Assembly: GCA_025929455.1 (NCBI GenBank)
Contig: JAICMB010000029.1
Coordinates: 1 to 13,342, forward strand
Source: Bryobacteraceae bacterium
GTDB taxonomy: Bacteria; Acidobacteriota; Terriglobia; Bryobacterales; Bryobacteraceae
Direction: 5' to 3'
DNA: 13,342 nt
Positions 6,665-13,342 of this stretch are shown here, one piece after another. How positions within the stretch are numbered: the first letter of the stretch is position 1; each line of letters begins with the position of its first letter. The notes below the pieces were generated by a model. The model worked only from the letters and a program-made list of their open reading frames with translations. It was not told the origin of the DNA and made no database searches. The translations under genes and the position numbers were made by a program.

Positions 6665-7323
6665 TTCCGCTCCGGTCTTCCGAACGCACCTACACAACTG
6701 CGGTCGTAACGCTGTCGTTGATCGCGGCGAACCTGATCGTTTTCTTTTACGAGCTGTCGCTACCCGACCAGGCACTGAACCACTTCATCGCGCTGCACGG
6801 CATCGTGCCGTACCGCTTTCATCCGCTGACGCTGTTGACGTCGATGTTTCTGCATGGCGGCTGGCTGCACGTGCTGGGGAACATGTGGTTTTTGTGGATC
6901 TTCGGCAGGAGCATCGAGGACCTGCTGGGGCACGGGAAGTTTCTGCTGTTCTATATCGTTTGCGGGTTAGTGGCGGGCGTCGTACACGTGTACACGAACA
7001 TGTTTTCACCGGTGCCCACCATCGGTGCGAGCGGCGCGATCGCGGGCGTCATGGGCGCGTACCTGATCAAGTTTCCGCGCGCGCACATTGTCACGCTGGT
7101 GTTCATTTTCTTTTTCGTGACCACGTTCGATTTGCCGGCGGCGTTCCTGCTGATCTACTGGTTTCTGTTGCAACTGTTCAGCGGCGTCGGGTCCGTGGGG
7201 TATTCGCAAGTTTCGAGCGGCAACACGGCGTGGTTCGCGCACGTGGGCGGATTTCTCGCGGGCATGGCGCTGATTAAACTGCTGCCCGTGAAGCAGCGCG
7301 CGCGGCCGTGGAACTGGTACTGA
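6661..7323 (+). CDS. Rhomboid family intramembrane serine protease
   Basis: A 220-residue polytopic membrane protein of the rhomboid family, which cleaves transmembrane segments of substrate proteins inside the bilayer. The catalytic dyad is Ser124 in GASG and His194 in the last helix (WFAHVGGFLAG). The HxxxN motif is His70/Asn74 in LHVLGN, next to WFLWIFG. About six helices are visible, near 13-31, 57-82, 93-111, 119-136, 142-173 and 191-208, so this looks like the basic bacterial six-helix core without extra domains. The start codon overlaps the PfkB stop (ATGA) and has no Shine-Dalgarno sequence of its own, suggesting translational coupling. The substrate is unknown. Catalytic residues are all present, so it is not a pseudoprotease. 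Confidence 0.93.
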   Translation: MIPLRSSERTYTTAVVTLSLIAANLIVFFYELSLPDQALNHFIALHGIVPYRFHPLTLLTSMFLHGGWLHVLGNMWFLWIFGRSIEDLLGHGKFLLFYIVCGLVAGVVHVYTNMFSPVPTIGASGAIAGVMGAYLIKFPRAHIVTLVFIFFFVTTFDLPAAFLLIYWFLLQLFSGVGSVGYSQVSSGNTAWFAHVGGFLAGMALIKLLPVKQRARPWNWY

Positions 7324-7369
7324 GCGCATGTGGGAATCGGGGCTGGCATCAGAGGGCGTCGAGCGTCCG

Positions 7370-8074
7370 ATGGATGTTCTGGCGATCGCCGCGCATCCCG
7401 ACGATGTCGAGCAAACCTGCGGCGGAACGCTGCTTCGCATGGCGGAGATGGGTTACCGCTGCGGCGTGCTGGACCTGACGGCGGGCGACATGGGCACGCG
7501 CGGGACGCCGGACTTACGCATCGCGGAGTCCCAGGAGGCGGCGCGCATGCTGCGGCTGGCGTGGCGCGGCAATGTGCGGTGGCCGGACGCGCGGCTCGAC
7601 AACACCATCACGGCACGGATGACACTGGCGCTGGAGATTCGCCAACTGCGGCCGCGCACCGTGATTCTGCCGTATTGGGAGGGGCGGCATCCGGACCACT
7701 ATCGCGCGGCGGAGATCGGATACGAGGCGTGCTTTCTCGCGGGGCTGCGCAAGCTGGACGAGACGACGGAGCCGCACCGGCCGCGCAAGATTTTGTATGC
7801 GGCGCAGTATGCGAATGTGCGGCCTACGTTCGTGGTGGATGTTACGGCGCAGTTCGGCAGGCGAATGGAGTCGCTGTTCGCGTATCGCTCGCAGTACGGG
7901 GATGCGGCGGAAGGAGCGGGTCTGTTTCCGGCGCATGCGGAGGTGCGGGAACGGCTGGCGGCGATCGCGCGATACTACGGAAATTTGATTGGGACGGAAT
8001 ATGGGGAGGCGTTCGTGGTGAAAGAGATGATGCGCGTGGACGATGTGGTCGCGATACCGGTGAGGAGTATTTGA
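7370..8074 (+). CDS. bshB1: LmbE/PIG-L zinc deacetylase, BshB1-like (bacillithiol biosynthesis)
   Basis: A 234-residue zinc hydrolase of the LmbE/PIG-L family. BshB enzymes remove the acetyl group from GlcNAc-malate, the second step of bacillithiol synthesis. The metal site is visible: His9 and Asp12 in AHPDD, with Asp11 as the probable general base, and His110 in HPDH. The spacing His9-His110 (101 residues) fits the family. The subfamily assignment rests on LDLTAGDMGTRGTP (34-47), on PYWEGRHPDH, and on the C-terminal YGEAF. I place the start at the ATG at 7370 because family members begin just before the AHPDD strand; an in-frame ATG at 7328 would add 14 unlikely residues. AGAGGG at 7350-7355 is a poorly spaced possible ribosome site. 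No bshA or bshC is in the window. A related GlcNAc-type deacetylase role is the main alternative. Confidence 0.87.
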   Translation: MDVLAIAAHPDDVEQTCGGTLLRMAEMGYRCGVLDLTAGDMGTRGTPDLRIAESQEAARMLRLAWRGNVRWPDARLDNTITARMTLALEIRQLRPRTVILPYWEGRHPDHYRAAEIGYEACFLAGLRKLDETTEPHRPRKILYAAQYANVRPTFVVDVTAQFGRRMESLFAYRSQYGDAAEGAGLFPAHAEVRERLAAIARYYGNLIGTEYGEAFVVKEMMRVDDVVAIPVRSI

Positions 8075-8129
8075 GTTGTAAACACGCGGATCCTGTTGCC
8101 AGCTGCGGTGTAATCTTGTACGAGAAGCG

Positions 8130-10766
8130 ATGCTGAAGTGTGTGTCGTGCGCCTCGGAAGTGGATGAGGCGGCGGAGGTCTGCGCCGTTTGTGGCACGCC
8201 TGTAGCGACCGTTGCAATGGCCGCGACGGTTGCTATGTCGCGCACCAGCAGCACGGCGCGATCGACCAGTTCAGGGTTTGAAGACGAGGGGCGCTTTCCG
8301 CCGGGCACGCTGATTGCCGAGCGGTACCGCATTATCGGGCGGCTCGGGCGCGGCGGTATGGGCGAAGTCTACCGCGCGACCGATATACGGCTCGGACAGA
8401 CTGTCGCGATCAAATTTCTGCCGGAGGACATGGCTGCGAACCCGGCGGCGCTGGCACGTTTTCACCAGGAAGTGCGGCTTGCACGGCAGGTGACGCATCC
8501 GAACGTCTGCCGCGTGTACGACATCGGCATGGATGGCGCGCATGCGTTTCTCACGATGGAGTACGTCGACGGCGAGAACCTCGCGTCGCTCCTGCGCAGA
8601 ATCGGACGCTTACAGCAGGACAAGGCAGTGGAGATCGCGCGCAAGCTGTGCGCGGGATTGGCGGCGGCGCACGCGCGCGGCGTGCTGCACCGCGATCTGA
8701 AGCCGGCGAATATCATGATCGACGGCCGCGGCCAGGTGCTCATTACCGATTTCGGTCTGGCCGGCGTGGCGGGCGAGATCGAAGGCGCGGAGGTGCGCAA
8801 CGGCACACCGGCGTACATGGCGCCGGAGCAGCTTGCGGGTAAAGAGGTATCGGCCAAGAGCGATCTCTATGCGCTCGGGCTGGTGCTGTACGAAGTCTTC
8901 ACGGGCAAACAGGCCAACGCAGCGGGACGAGACAGGCCGAGTGTCTCGGCACTCGCGCCCGACATCGATGCAAAGGTGGAGCGCGTCATCGCGCAGTGTC
9001 TCGATCCGGAGCCGAAGCAGCGGCCGGCATCGGCGCTGGCGGTGGCGGCGGCGCTGCCCGGTGTCGACGTGCTGGCGGGCATACTCGCTGCGGGCGAGAC
9101 ACCCTCGCCTGAAGTGGTGGCCGCGGCGGGCGAGACGGAAGCGATCGATAAGCGACTCGCGATGGCGCTGTTTGCGGTTTTTATCGTTGCCTTGATCGCG
9201 ATGGTTCCGTTGATGGGCAGCATTTCACAATTCCGCTTTTTAAATCCGGACTTGCCGGAGCAAGCGCTGGCGTACAAAGCGCGAACGCTCCTCGCAACCC
9301 TGGGATACAACGCGCCCGCGCGGGATCGCGCGTATGAAGTCAGCTATTACAACAGCTATGAAGAGTACATGAACCATCACCGCCCAGCGAATCGTAGCTG
9401 GGAGGAGATTGTGCGACTGCCCCCGGAGGCCCTACGTTTCGACTATCGCGAGAGCCCGCGGCCATTGGAGGCTACCAACATGGTTGGCCGCGTGGCGCAG
9501 GACGATCCGGCCTTTAACATCTCCGGCATGATACGGATCTCGATGGACACCGACGGACGGCTGCTGAGCTTTGAAGCGGTGCCGCCGCAGTATGAAGTTA
9601 AGCCCGCGCCTGCCGCAACGCCCGTCAATGCGACGGCTTTGTTGGCCGCATCGGGCGTGAACTTGAGCAGTCTGAAACCTGCTGAACCGCGTTGGGTTCC
9701 GGAAACCGCCGTCGACTGGCGCACCGCGTGGACCGGCACCTATCCGAACCGCCCGGAATTGCCGCTGCGCATTGAACTAGGCGGCTGGCGCGGAAAGGCG
9801 GTGTACTTCGCGGTGAACGGCCCATGGGTGCAGCCAAACCGTATGGCGGAAATGATGGAACACGCCGACGAGCGCGGCCAGCGCCTGGTGGACCTGTTCC
9901 TCAGCGCGCTCACGATTCTGGCTGCGGTGCTGGCGTGGCGGAACTTGAAGCTGGGCCGCGGGGACAGGCGCGGCGCTTTTCGCACTGCGGCGGCGGTGTT
10001 TGTAAGCATACTCGTCGCCGTGCTCCTGGCTGGGCATCATCACCTGGACAACTGGGAAGCATCACTGCATATGCACGATATCGGCTGGGCACTATGGAGA
10101 GGCGCATCGGTGTGGCTGGTTTATATCGCGCTAGAGCCTCATGTGCGCCGGTGGTGGCCGCACACGATGATCACGTGGTCGCGGCTGCTGGGCGGCGGCG
10201 TGCGCGATCCGCTGGTGGGGCGTGATCTGCTCTACGGCGGACTGTTCGGGTTCGCATCGGCCGCGATTTTTTGCGGACTGTCTTACGGATTGCGGGCCCA
10301 GGGCGGCCTTCCTTATATGGGATTTGGCGATCCTGCGATTAGCGGGAGCGTCCCGCTGACGTTATCGCAGATTTTCAGCTATGTCTACGGCGCTCTGTAC
10401 GGTGCGTTCCGGCTGCTGTTACTGTTCTTCGTCCTGCGGTTGATCTGCCGGAAGGAATGGTTGGCGGCGATACCTTTCGTCGCAATCTTCGTGTGCTCGC
10501 AGGGGCTGACGAGTGATTATCCGGTACCGTTTTCGATCGCACTCGGAATCCTGTACGCCCTGAACGTCGTTGTGCTGCTGCGGCACGGGATACTAACGCT
10601 CATGTGCATGCTGTTCACGCTCAATTTGATCACGGCCGGTATCCGGACGGCGAACCTGACCGTGTGGTACTCAACCAGTACTGTTATGACCATCGTTGCG
10701 TTGCTGCTTCTGGGCGTGTATGCGTTTCGCACGGCGCTGGCCGGCAGATCGGTCTGGGCGAGCTGA
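8130..10766 (+). CDS. Zinc-ribbon Ser/Thr protein kinase with large membrane-embedded C-terminal region
   Basis: An 878-residue protein. Residues 4-21 form a zinc ribbon (Cys4-x2-Cys7, Cys18-x2-Cys21). A Ser/Ala/Thr-rich linker leads to a Hanks-type kinase domain at about 66-310. All key residues are present: Gly-rich loop GRLGRGGMGEV (70-80), Lys95 in VAIK, Glu114, HRDLKPAN with Asp189, DFG with Asp207, and APE (231-233). It should therefore be active in the cytoplasm, phosphorylating Ser/Thr. A single membrane span (about 344-363) is followed by a soluble, presumably extracytoplasmic region (370-585). Then come about eight further hydrophobic segments: near 587-603, 619-636, 655-669, 700-720, 745-772, 777-792, 799-838 and 850-869. 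The extracytoplasmic and polytopic parts match nothing I can name and probably sense a signal. The histidine phosphatase follows after 3 bp. No clear Shine-Dalgarno sequence precedes the ATG. Confidence 0.92.
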   Translation: MLKCVSCASEVDEAAEVCAVCGTPVATVAMAATVAMSRTSSTARSTSSGFEDEGRFPPGTLIAERYRIIGRLGRGGMGEVYRATDIRLGQTVAIKFLPEDMAANPAALARFHQEVRLARQVTHPNVCRVYDIGMDGAHAFLTMEYVDGENLASLLRRIGRLQQDKAVEIARKLCAGLAAAHARGVLHRDLKPANIMIDGRGQVLITDFGLAGVAGEIEGAEVRNGTPAYMAPEQLAGKEVSAKSDLYALGLVLYEVFTGKQANAAGRDRPSVSALAPDIDAKVERVIAQCLDPEPKQRPASALAVAAALPGVDVLAGILAAGETPSPEVVAAAGETEAIDKRLAMALFAVFIVALIAMVPLMGSISQFRFLNPDLPEQALAYKARTLLATLGYNAPARDRAYEVSYYNSYEEYMNHHRPANRSWEEIVRLPPEALRFDYRESPRPLEATNMVGRVAQDDPAFNISGMIRISMDTDGRLLSFEAVPPQYEVKPAPAATPVNATALLAASGVNLSSLKPAEPRWVPETAVDWRTAWTGTYPNRPELPLRIELGGWRGKAVYFAVNGPWVQPNRMAEMMEHADERGQRLVDLFLSALTILAAVLAWRNLKLGRGDRRGAFRTAAAVFVSILVAVLLAGHHHLDNWEASLHMHDIGWALWRGASVWLVYIALEPHVRRWWPHTMITWSRLLGGGVRDPLVGRDLLYGGLFGFASAAIFCGLSYGLRAQGGLPYMGFGDPAISGSVPLTLSQIFSYVYGALYGAFRLLLLFFVLRLICRKEWLAAIPFVAIFVCSQGLTSDYPVPFSIALGILYALNVVVLLRHGILTLMCMLFTLNLITAGIRTANLTVWYSTSTVMTIVALLLLGVYAFRTALAGRSVWAS

Positions 10767-10769
10767 GGC

Positions 10770-11378
10770 GTGGTTACGCATTTTCTGCTGATCCGGCACG
10801 GACTGACCGGCGCGGTGGGGCATCGCATTACGGGGCGGCTGCCGGGCGTGCATATCAATGAGACTGGGCGCGAGCAGGCGGAGCGGCTGGCTGCGCTCGA
10901 AGTGGATGTGATCTATGCGAGCCCGCTGGAGCGTACACAAGAGACGGCCGCGCCGCTGGCGAAGCGGTTGGCGCTTCCGGTGTGTCCGGCGGAGCAGTTC
11001 AACGAAGTCGATTTCGGCGAATGGTCGGGGCTGACGCTGGATGAGCTGGAGGCCATGCCGGAGTGGAAGGATTACAACCGCTGGCGCGGGGTGACGCGGG
11101 CGCCGGTCGGTGAGCGGATGCTCGATGTGCAGGCGCGCGTGGTGGAGTTTCTGGATGCGACCGCGCGCAAGTGGCCGGAGAAAACGGTCGCGGTGTTCAG
11201 TCATGCCGATGTCATCAAGGCGGCAGCGGCGCATTGTTTGGGGATGCCGCTCGATTTTCTGGACCGGCTGGTGATTGATCCGGGCTCGGTGACGCGAGTG
11301 GATTGGTATGAGTGGGGCGTGCGCGTGTTGGGGGTGAATGATGCGGCATCGGCTCCGGCTCGCTTTCGGCAGACATGA
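10770..11378 (+). CDS. Histidine phosphatase family protein (phosphoglycerate mutase-like)
   Basis: A 202-residue member of the histidine phosphatase superfamily, acting through a phosphohistidine intermediate. The nucleophile His10 is in LIRHG and the second His145 is in FSHAD. The phosphate-pocket Arg55 is in SPLERTQETA, and the acidic region NEVDFGEWSGLT (78-89) supplies the proton donor. ITGRLPGV followed by a GREQA helix (20-37) is typical of small-molecule phosphatases or mutases of this superfamily. The substrate cannot be decided. The start is a GTG 3 bp after the kinase stop, so translation is probably coupled. A link to kinase signalling is possible only by position, since superfamily members of this type mostly act on small metabolites. 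The stop overlaps the next ATG (ATGA, 11375-11378). Confidence 0.9.
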   Translation: MVTHFLLIRHGLTGAVGHRITGRLPGVHINETGREQAERLAALEVDVIYASPLERTQETAAPLAKRLALPVCPAEQFNEVDFGEWSGLTLDELEAMPEWKDYNRWRGVTRAPVGERMLDVQARVVEFLDATARKWPEKTVAVFSHADVIKAAAAHCLGMPLDFLDRLVIDPGSVTRVDWYEWGVRVLGVNDAASAPARFRQT

Positions 11379-11650
11379 CCGTCAACGCAGTACTTATGAT
11401 TCTGCTCGGAATTTCCGTCGCATGCATCGGTGTCGCGTGGGCGTGCTCGATCGTTATGCATATACGGGTTCCCAACGACAGCCTTACCTGGAGGACGTTC
11501 GGCAGGGACGTCCAAACGGCGTATGGTCGCCTGTATCCGCGGAGCAAGCTACTTTTCTGGCGGCGCATCACGATCCTTTGCGGAGTATTCGCGTTTGTCG
11601 CGATGGCGGCCGTAGCTGTATTGCTCGCGATTAAGGCACATCCAGGTTGA
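11375..11650 (+). CDS. Small two-helix membrane protein, unknown function
   Basis: A 91-residue predicted membrane protein. One hydrophobic helix spans about residues 4-28. A polar, Arg-rich loop of about 40 residues follows (including TWRTFGRDVQTAYGRLYPRS), then a second helix at about 66-87 and a short tail. The many Arg/Lys residues in the loop suggest it faces the cytoplasm. I recognise no family. The case for a real gene is the ATGA overlap with the phosphatase stop, the coherent two-helix pattern, and the absence of any competing gene here. There is no independent Shine-Dalgarno sequence. It is the last gene of the kinase-phosphatase group and converges on the FAD enzyme 43 bp away. Confidence 0.65.
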   Translation: MTVNAVLMILLGISVACIGVAWACSIVMHIRVPNDSLTWRTFGRDVQTAYGRLYPRSKLLFWRRITILCGVFAFVAMAAVAVLLAIKAHPG

Positions 11651-11693
11651 CGGTGCGCTGGAAGGACACTATGCGGGAGATGTCCGCGGGTTG

Positions 11694-13342
11694 TTAGGCG
11701 GTCCGAAATTGCGCAGGAGAAACCGCGGTAGAGAGCGCCCGCTCCGGCACACATCCGGTGTGCGGGAGACCGAGGCGGAAACGAACGCGATCGTATTCGA
11801 TCATGGGCGCGAAAAAGTCCGGCTCTTGTAACGGCCACAGGGAAGCACGCTGCGCCTTCGATCCGGCGCGATCGAGCAGCGCGTTCACAGCACGGCGGGC
11901 CGCTTCGTTCGCCGCTTCCATGCAAGCCACATCCGTGTAGGTTCTCACGTAATCGGAGGCGAGGAATAGATTCGAAAGTTCCGTCGACGCTTCGGGACGA
12001 AATTGCAGCGAACCCGAGGTGTTGATCATGAGCGGCTCCAGGTTCGTGACCGCCGTAGGATTGGGGAACTGAACGTCCGGGTCGAGGAACCAGCGGAGCA
12101 GGTTTTCGTCGTGAAGAACGGTGGCGCCGGCGACGTTTACGTGCAGCTTGATCTGTTGCCAGACTTCGTTCTTGATCTCTTCGGCGGAGCAGTGCATGGC
12201 GGTTTTGCCGTACACGATGCCGGGCGTTTCCCAATCGGAGATATCGACCGAGAGAATGCCGCCGGTGCGCCCGTCGCCGAATTGCGCGAGCGAGCCCTCG
12301 GTCCAAAACTGGCGCTGTGAGATGGAAGTGAGGGCCCAGGGCGAGTCGGCGTAGAGCGTATGTCCGAACTCGAGCGGGGCATCCTGCGCAAGATAAAATT
12401 GAATGCCGTTCATCCAGGCGGTGCGCAGCTTACCGAGGCCGGCGAGCGAGGGAGCAATAGCTTTCAGCGAGTCATTTACTAGCGGAGTCATGATCTCGAC
12501 GGGCAATGCGGAAACGTAATGGTCGGCCGTGATCTCGCGAGTTTCGCCGTCAATTTCGGCCGTGACTGAGATGATGCGGCCGGCGGCTGCGTTGAAAGCT
12601 TTCACGGTCGTGCCGGTCTGAAACGTGACGCCGCGCTGGCGCAGATACGAGACCCACGGAGTGAGCCAGACGTCGGTGGTTGGCCCGTTCAGGAGCCGGT
12701 CGAATCCGCCGCAGGTCAGCAGCCCGAACAGCAATTGCAACATGGTGTAGCCGACGGTACGAGTGCTGCCTTCCTGGGCGCGAACGGCAACCAGAGAGCG
12801 CGTGAGCCCTTTCCCGAGTAGAGTCTGGTATGCGGAGGAGCGATTGGCAGCATCGATAAAGGTCCACCACGGGATCAACTCGTGTTCAGCGATCCGCCGT
12901 TCGGGGCAACTGGTGAGCAACGTGAAAACGCGGTCGATGAAGAACAGGACTTCGGGTTGCGGCACGCCGATGCCGGTGAACGCATCGCGAAAGGCGAGGC
13001 TCCAGTCCGCGATGTTCTGCGGAATGCGGGCATCGAGAACGAGTGCCGGCATGCCGGCGCGGGCCACGTGAATGCGGGTGGCGTGAACCAGGTTATTGAG
13101 CACGCTGGTATTGCCCGCGAACGGAATGCGCATCATGGTATCGGGCACGTGTCGATAGAACGCGGGAAAGAAACGAAAGCCGTGTTCTCCCGGAAGATCC
13201 TGCCGGCCGCCTGTGCCCGTATTGGGTACCGAGAGGCTGCGCGCTTTGCCACCGAGCCGGTCTTTGGCTTCGTAGACGGAAACCGCGAATCCGCGCTCCA
13301 CTAATTCGTGGGCCGCCGTGAGGCCGCCGATGCCGCCGCCGA
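11694..13342 (-). CDS. FAD-dependent amine-oxidase/phytoene-desaturase-like oxidoreductase, N-terminus cut by window edge
   Basis: A flavoprotein of the amine oxidase/phytoene desaturase superfamily, with at least 548 residues visible. A GTG at 13301 looks like a start, but the frame continues upstream to the window end and encodes GGGIGGLTAAHELVERGFAV. That is the FAD dinucleotide-binding GxGxxG motif followed by VYEAKDRLGGKARS, so the gene is 5'-truncated here and its start is outside the window. Other landmarks are PGEHGFRFFPAFYRHVPDTM, a central substrate-domain region, and the C-terminal FAD motif region LFLASDYVRTYTDVACMEAANEAARRAVNAL. Related enzymes act on carotenoids, squalene derivatives or other hydrophobic substrates, often at the membrane. 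The exact substrate cannot be told from this sequence, and no neighbouring terpenoid genes are visible. Confidence 0.87.
   Translation of the reverse strand, partial: GGGIGGLTAAHELVERGFAVSVYEAKDRLGGKARSLSVPNTGTGGRQDLPGEHGFRFFPAFYRHVPDTMMRIPFAGNTSVLNNLVHATRIHVARAGMPALVLDARIPQNIADWSLAFRDAFTGIGVPQPEVLFFIDRVFTLLTSCPERRIAEHELIPWWTFIDAANRSSAYQTLLGKGLTRSLVAVRAQEGSTRTVGYTMLQLLFGLLTCGGFDRLLNGPTTDVWLTPWVSYLRQRGVTFQTGTTVKAFNAAAGRIISVTAEIDGETREITADHYVSALPVEIMTPLVNDSLKAIAPSLAGLGKLRTAWMNGIQFYLAQDAPLEFGHTLYADSPWALTSISQRQFWTEGSLAQFGDGRTGGILSVDISDWETPGIVYGKTAMHCSAEEIKNEVWQQIKLHVNVAGATVLHDENLLRWFLDPDVQFPNPTAVTNLEPLMINTSGSLQFRPEASTELSNLFLASDYVRTYTDVACMEAANEAARRAVNALLDRAGSKAQRASLWPLQEPDFFAPMIEYDRVRFRLGLPHTGCVPERALSTAVSPAQFRTA

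Noticed and set aside
8075..8129. Promoter for the kinase (TTGCCA at 8096-8101, TAATCT at 8111-8116)
   Set aside because: The two boxes are only 9 bp apart, which is incompatible with a normal -35/-10 pair. The -10-like hexamer alone is kept as part of a low-interest finding.
11651..11693. Bidirectional terminator between the convergent small membrane protein and FAD enzyme
   Set aside because: No stable stem-loop with flanking T/A runs is visible in the 43-bp gap.

Overview
The window is high-GC, densely coding bacterial DNA with no rRNA, tRNA, CRISPR array or insertion sequence that I can see. Several traits together suggest an Acidobacteriota genome, probably of the Solibacter/Bryobacter type. 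These are a BshB1-like bacillithiol deacetylase, a PEP-CTERM-tailed secreted protein, a very long membrane-bound Ser/Thr kinase with an N-terminal zinc ribbon, and a short palindromic repeat present in two copies. The assignment is an inference from gene content, not a marker-gene identification.

Layout. (1) Positions 58-1832 (+) hold a polytopic membrane protein of unknown function, followed with a TTGA stop/start overlap by a membrane-anchored alpha/beta hydrolase. (2) Positions 1753-3779 (-) hold a PLP-dependent aminotransferase and then a secreted PEP-CTERM protein. The 3' end of the latter overlaps the hydrolase 3' end by 80 bp, tail to tail. (3) Positions 3784-5646 (+) hold a secreted CocE/NonD-type (S15-like) serine hydrolase. 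It diverges from the aminotransferase with only 4 bp between the two start codons. (4) Positions 5705-8074 (+) hold a compact run of PfkB-type sugar kinase, rhomboid intramembrane protease (ATGA overlap) and a BshB1-like deacetylase. (5) Positions 8130-11650 (+) hold the zinc-ribbon/Ser-Thr kinase/polytopic membrane protein, a histidine phosphatase (GTG start 3 bp after the kinase stop) and a 91-residue two-helix membrane protein (ATGA overlap). (6) Positions 11694-13342 (-) hold an FAD-dependent amine-oxidase/phytoene-desaturase-like enzyme whose N-terminus runs off the window.

How the genes fit together. The overlaps and near-zero gaps suggest three co-transcribed groups on the plus strand (58-1832, 5705-8074, and 8130-11650) and one on the minus strand (3779-1753). 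The deacetylase points to bacillithiol as the low-molecular-weight thiol. The PEP-CTERM protein implies an exosortase elsewhere in the genome. The kinase probably senses something through its extracytoplasmic region of about 210 residues. I see no defence island, biosynthetic cluster or mobile element. The main points of interest are architectural: the kinase's unassigned C-terminal half, the aminotransferase lacking the usual substrate-carboxylate arginine, the palindromic repeat, and the extreme compaction at the divergent and convergent junctions.
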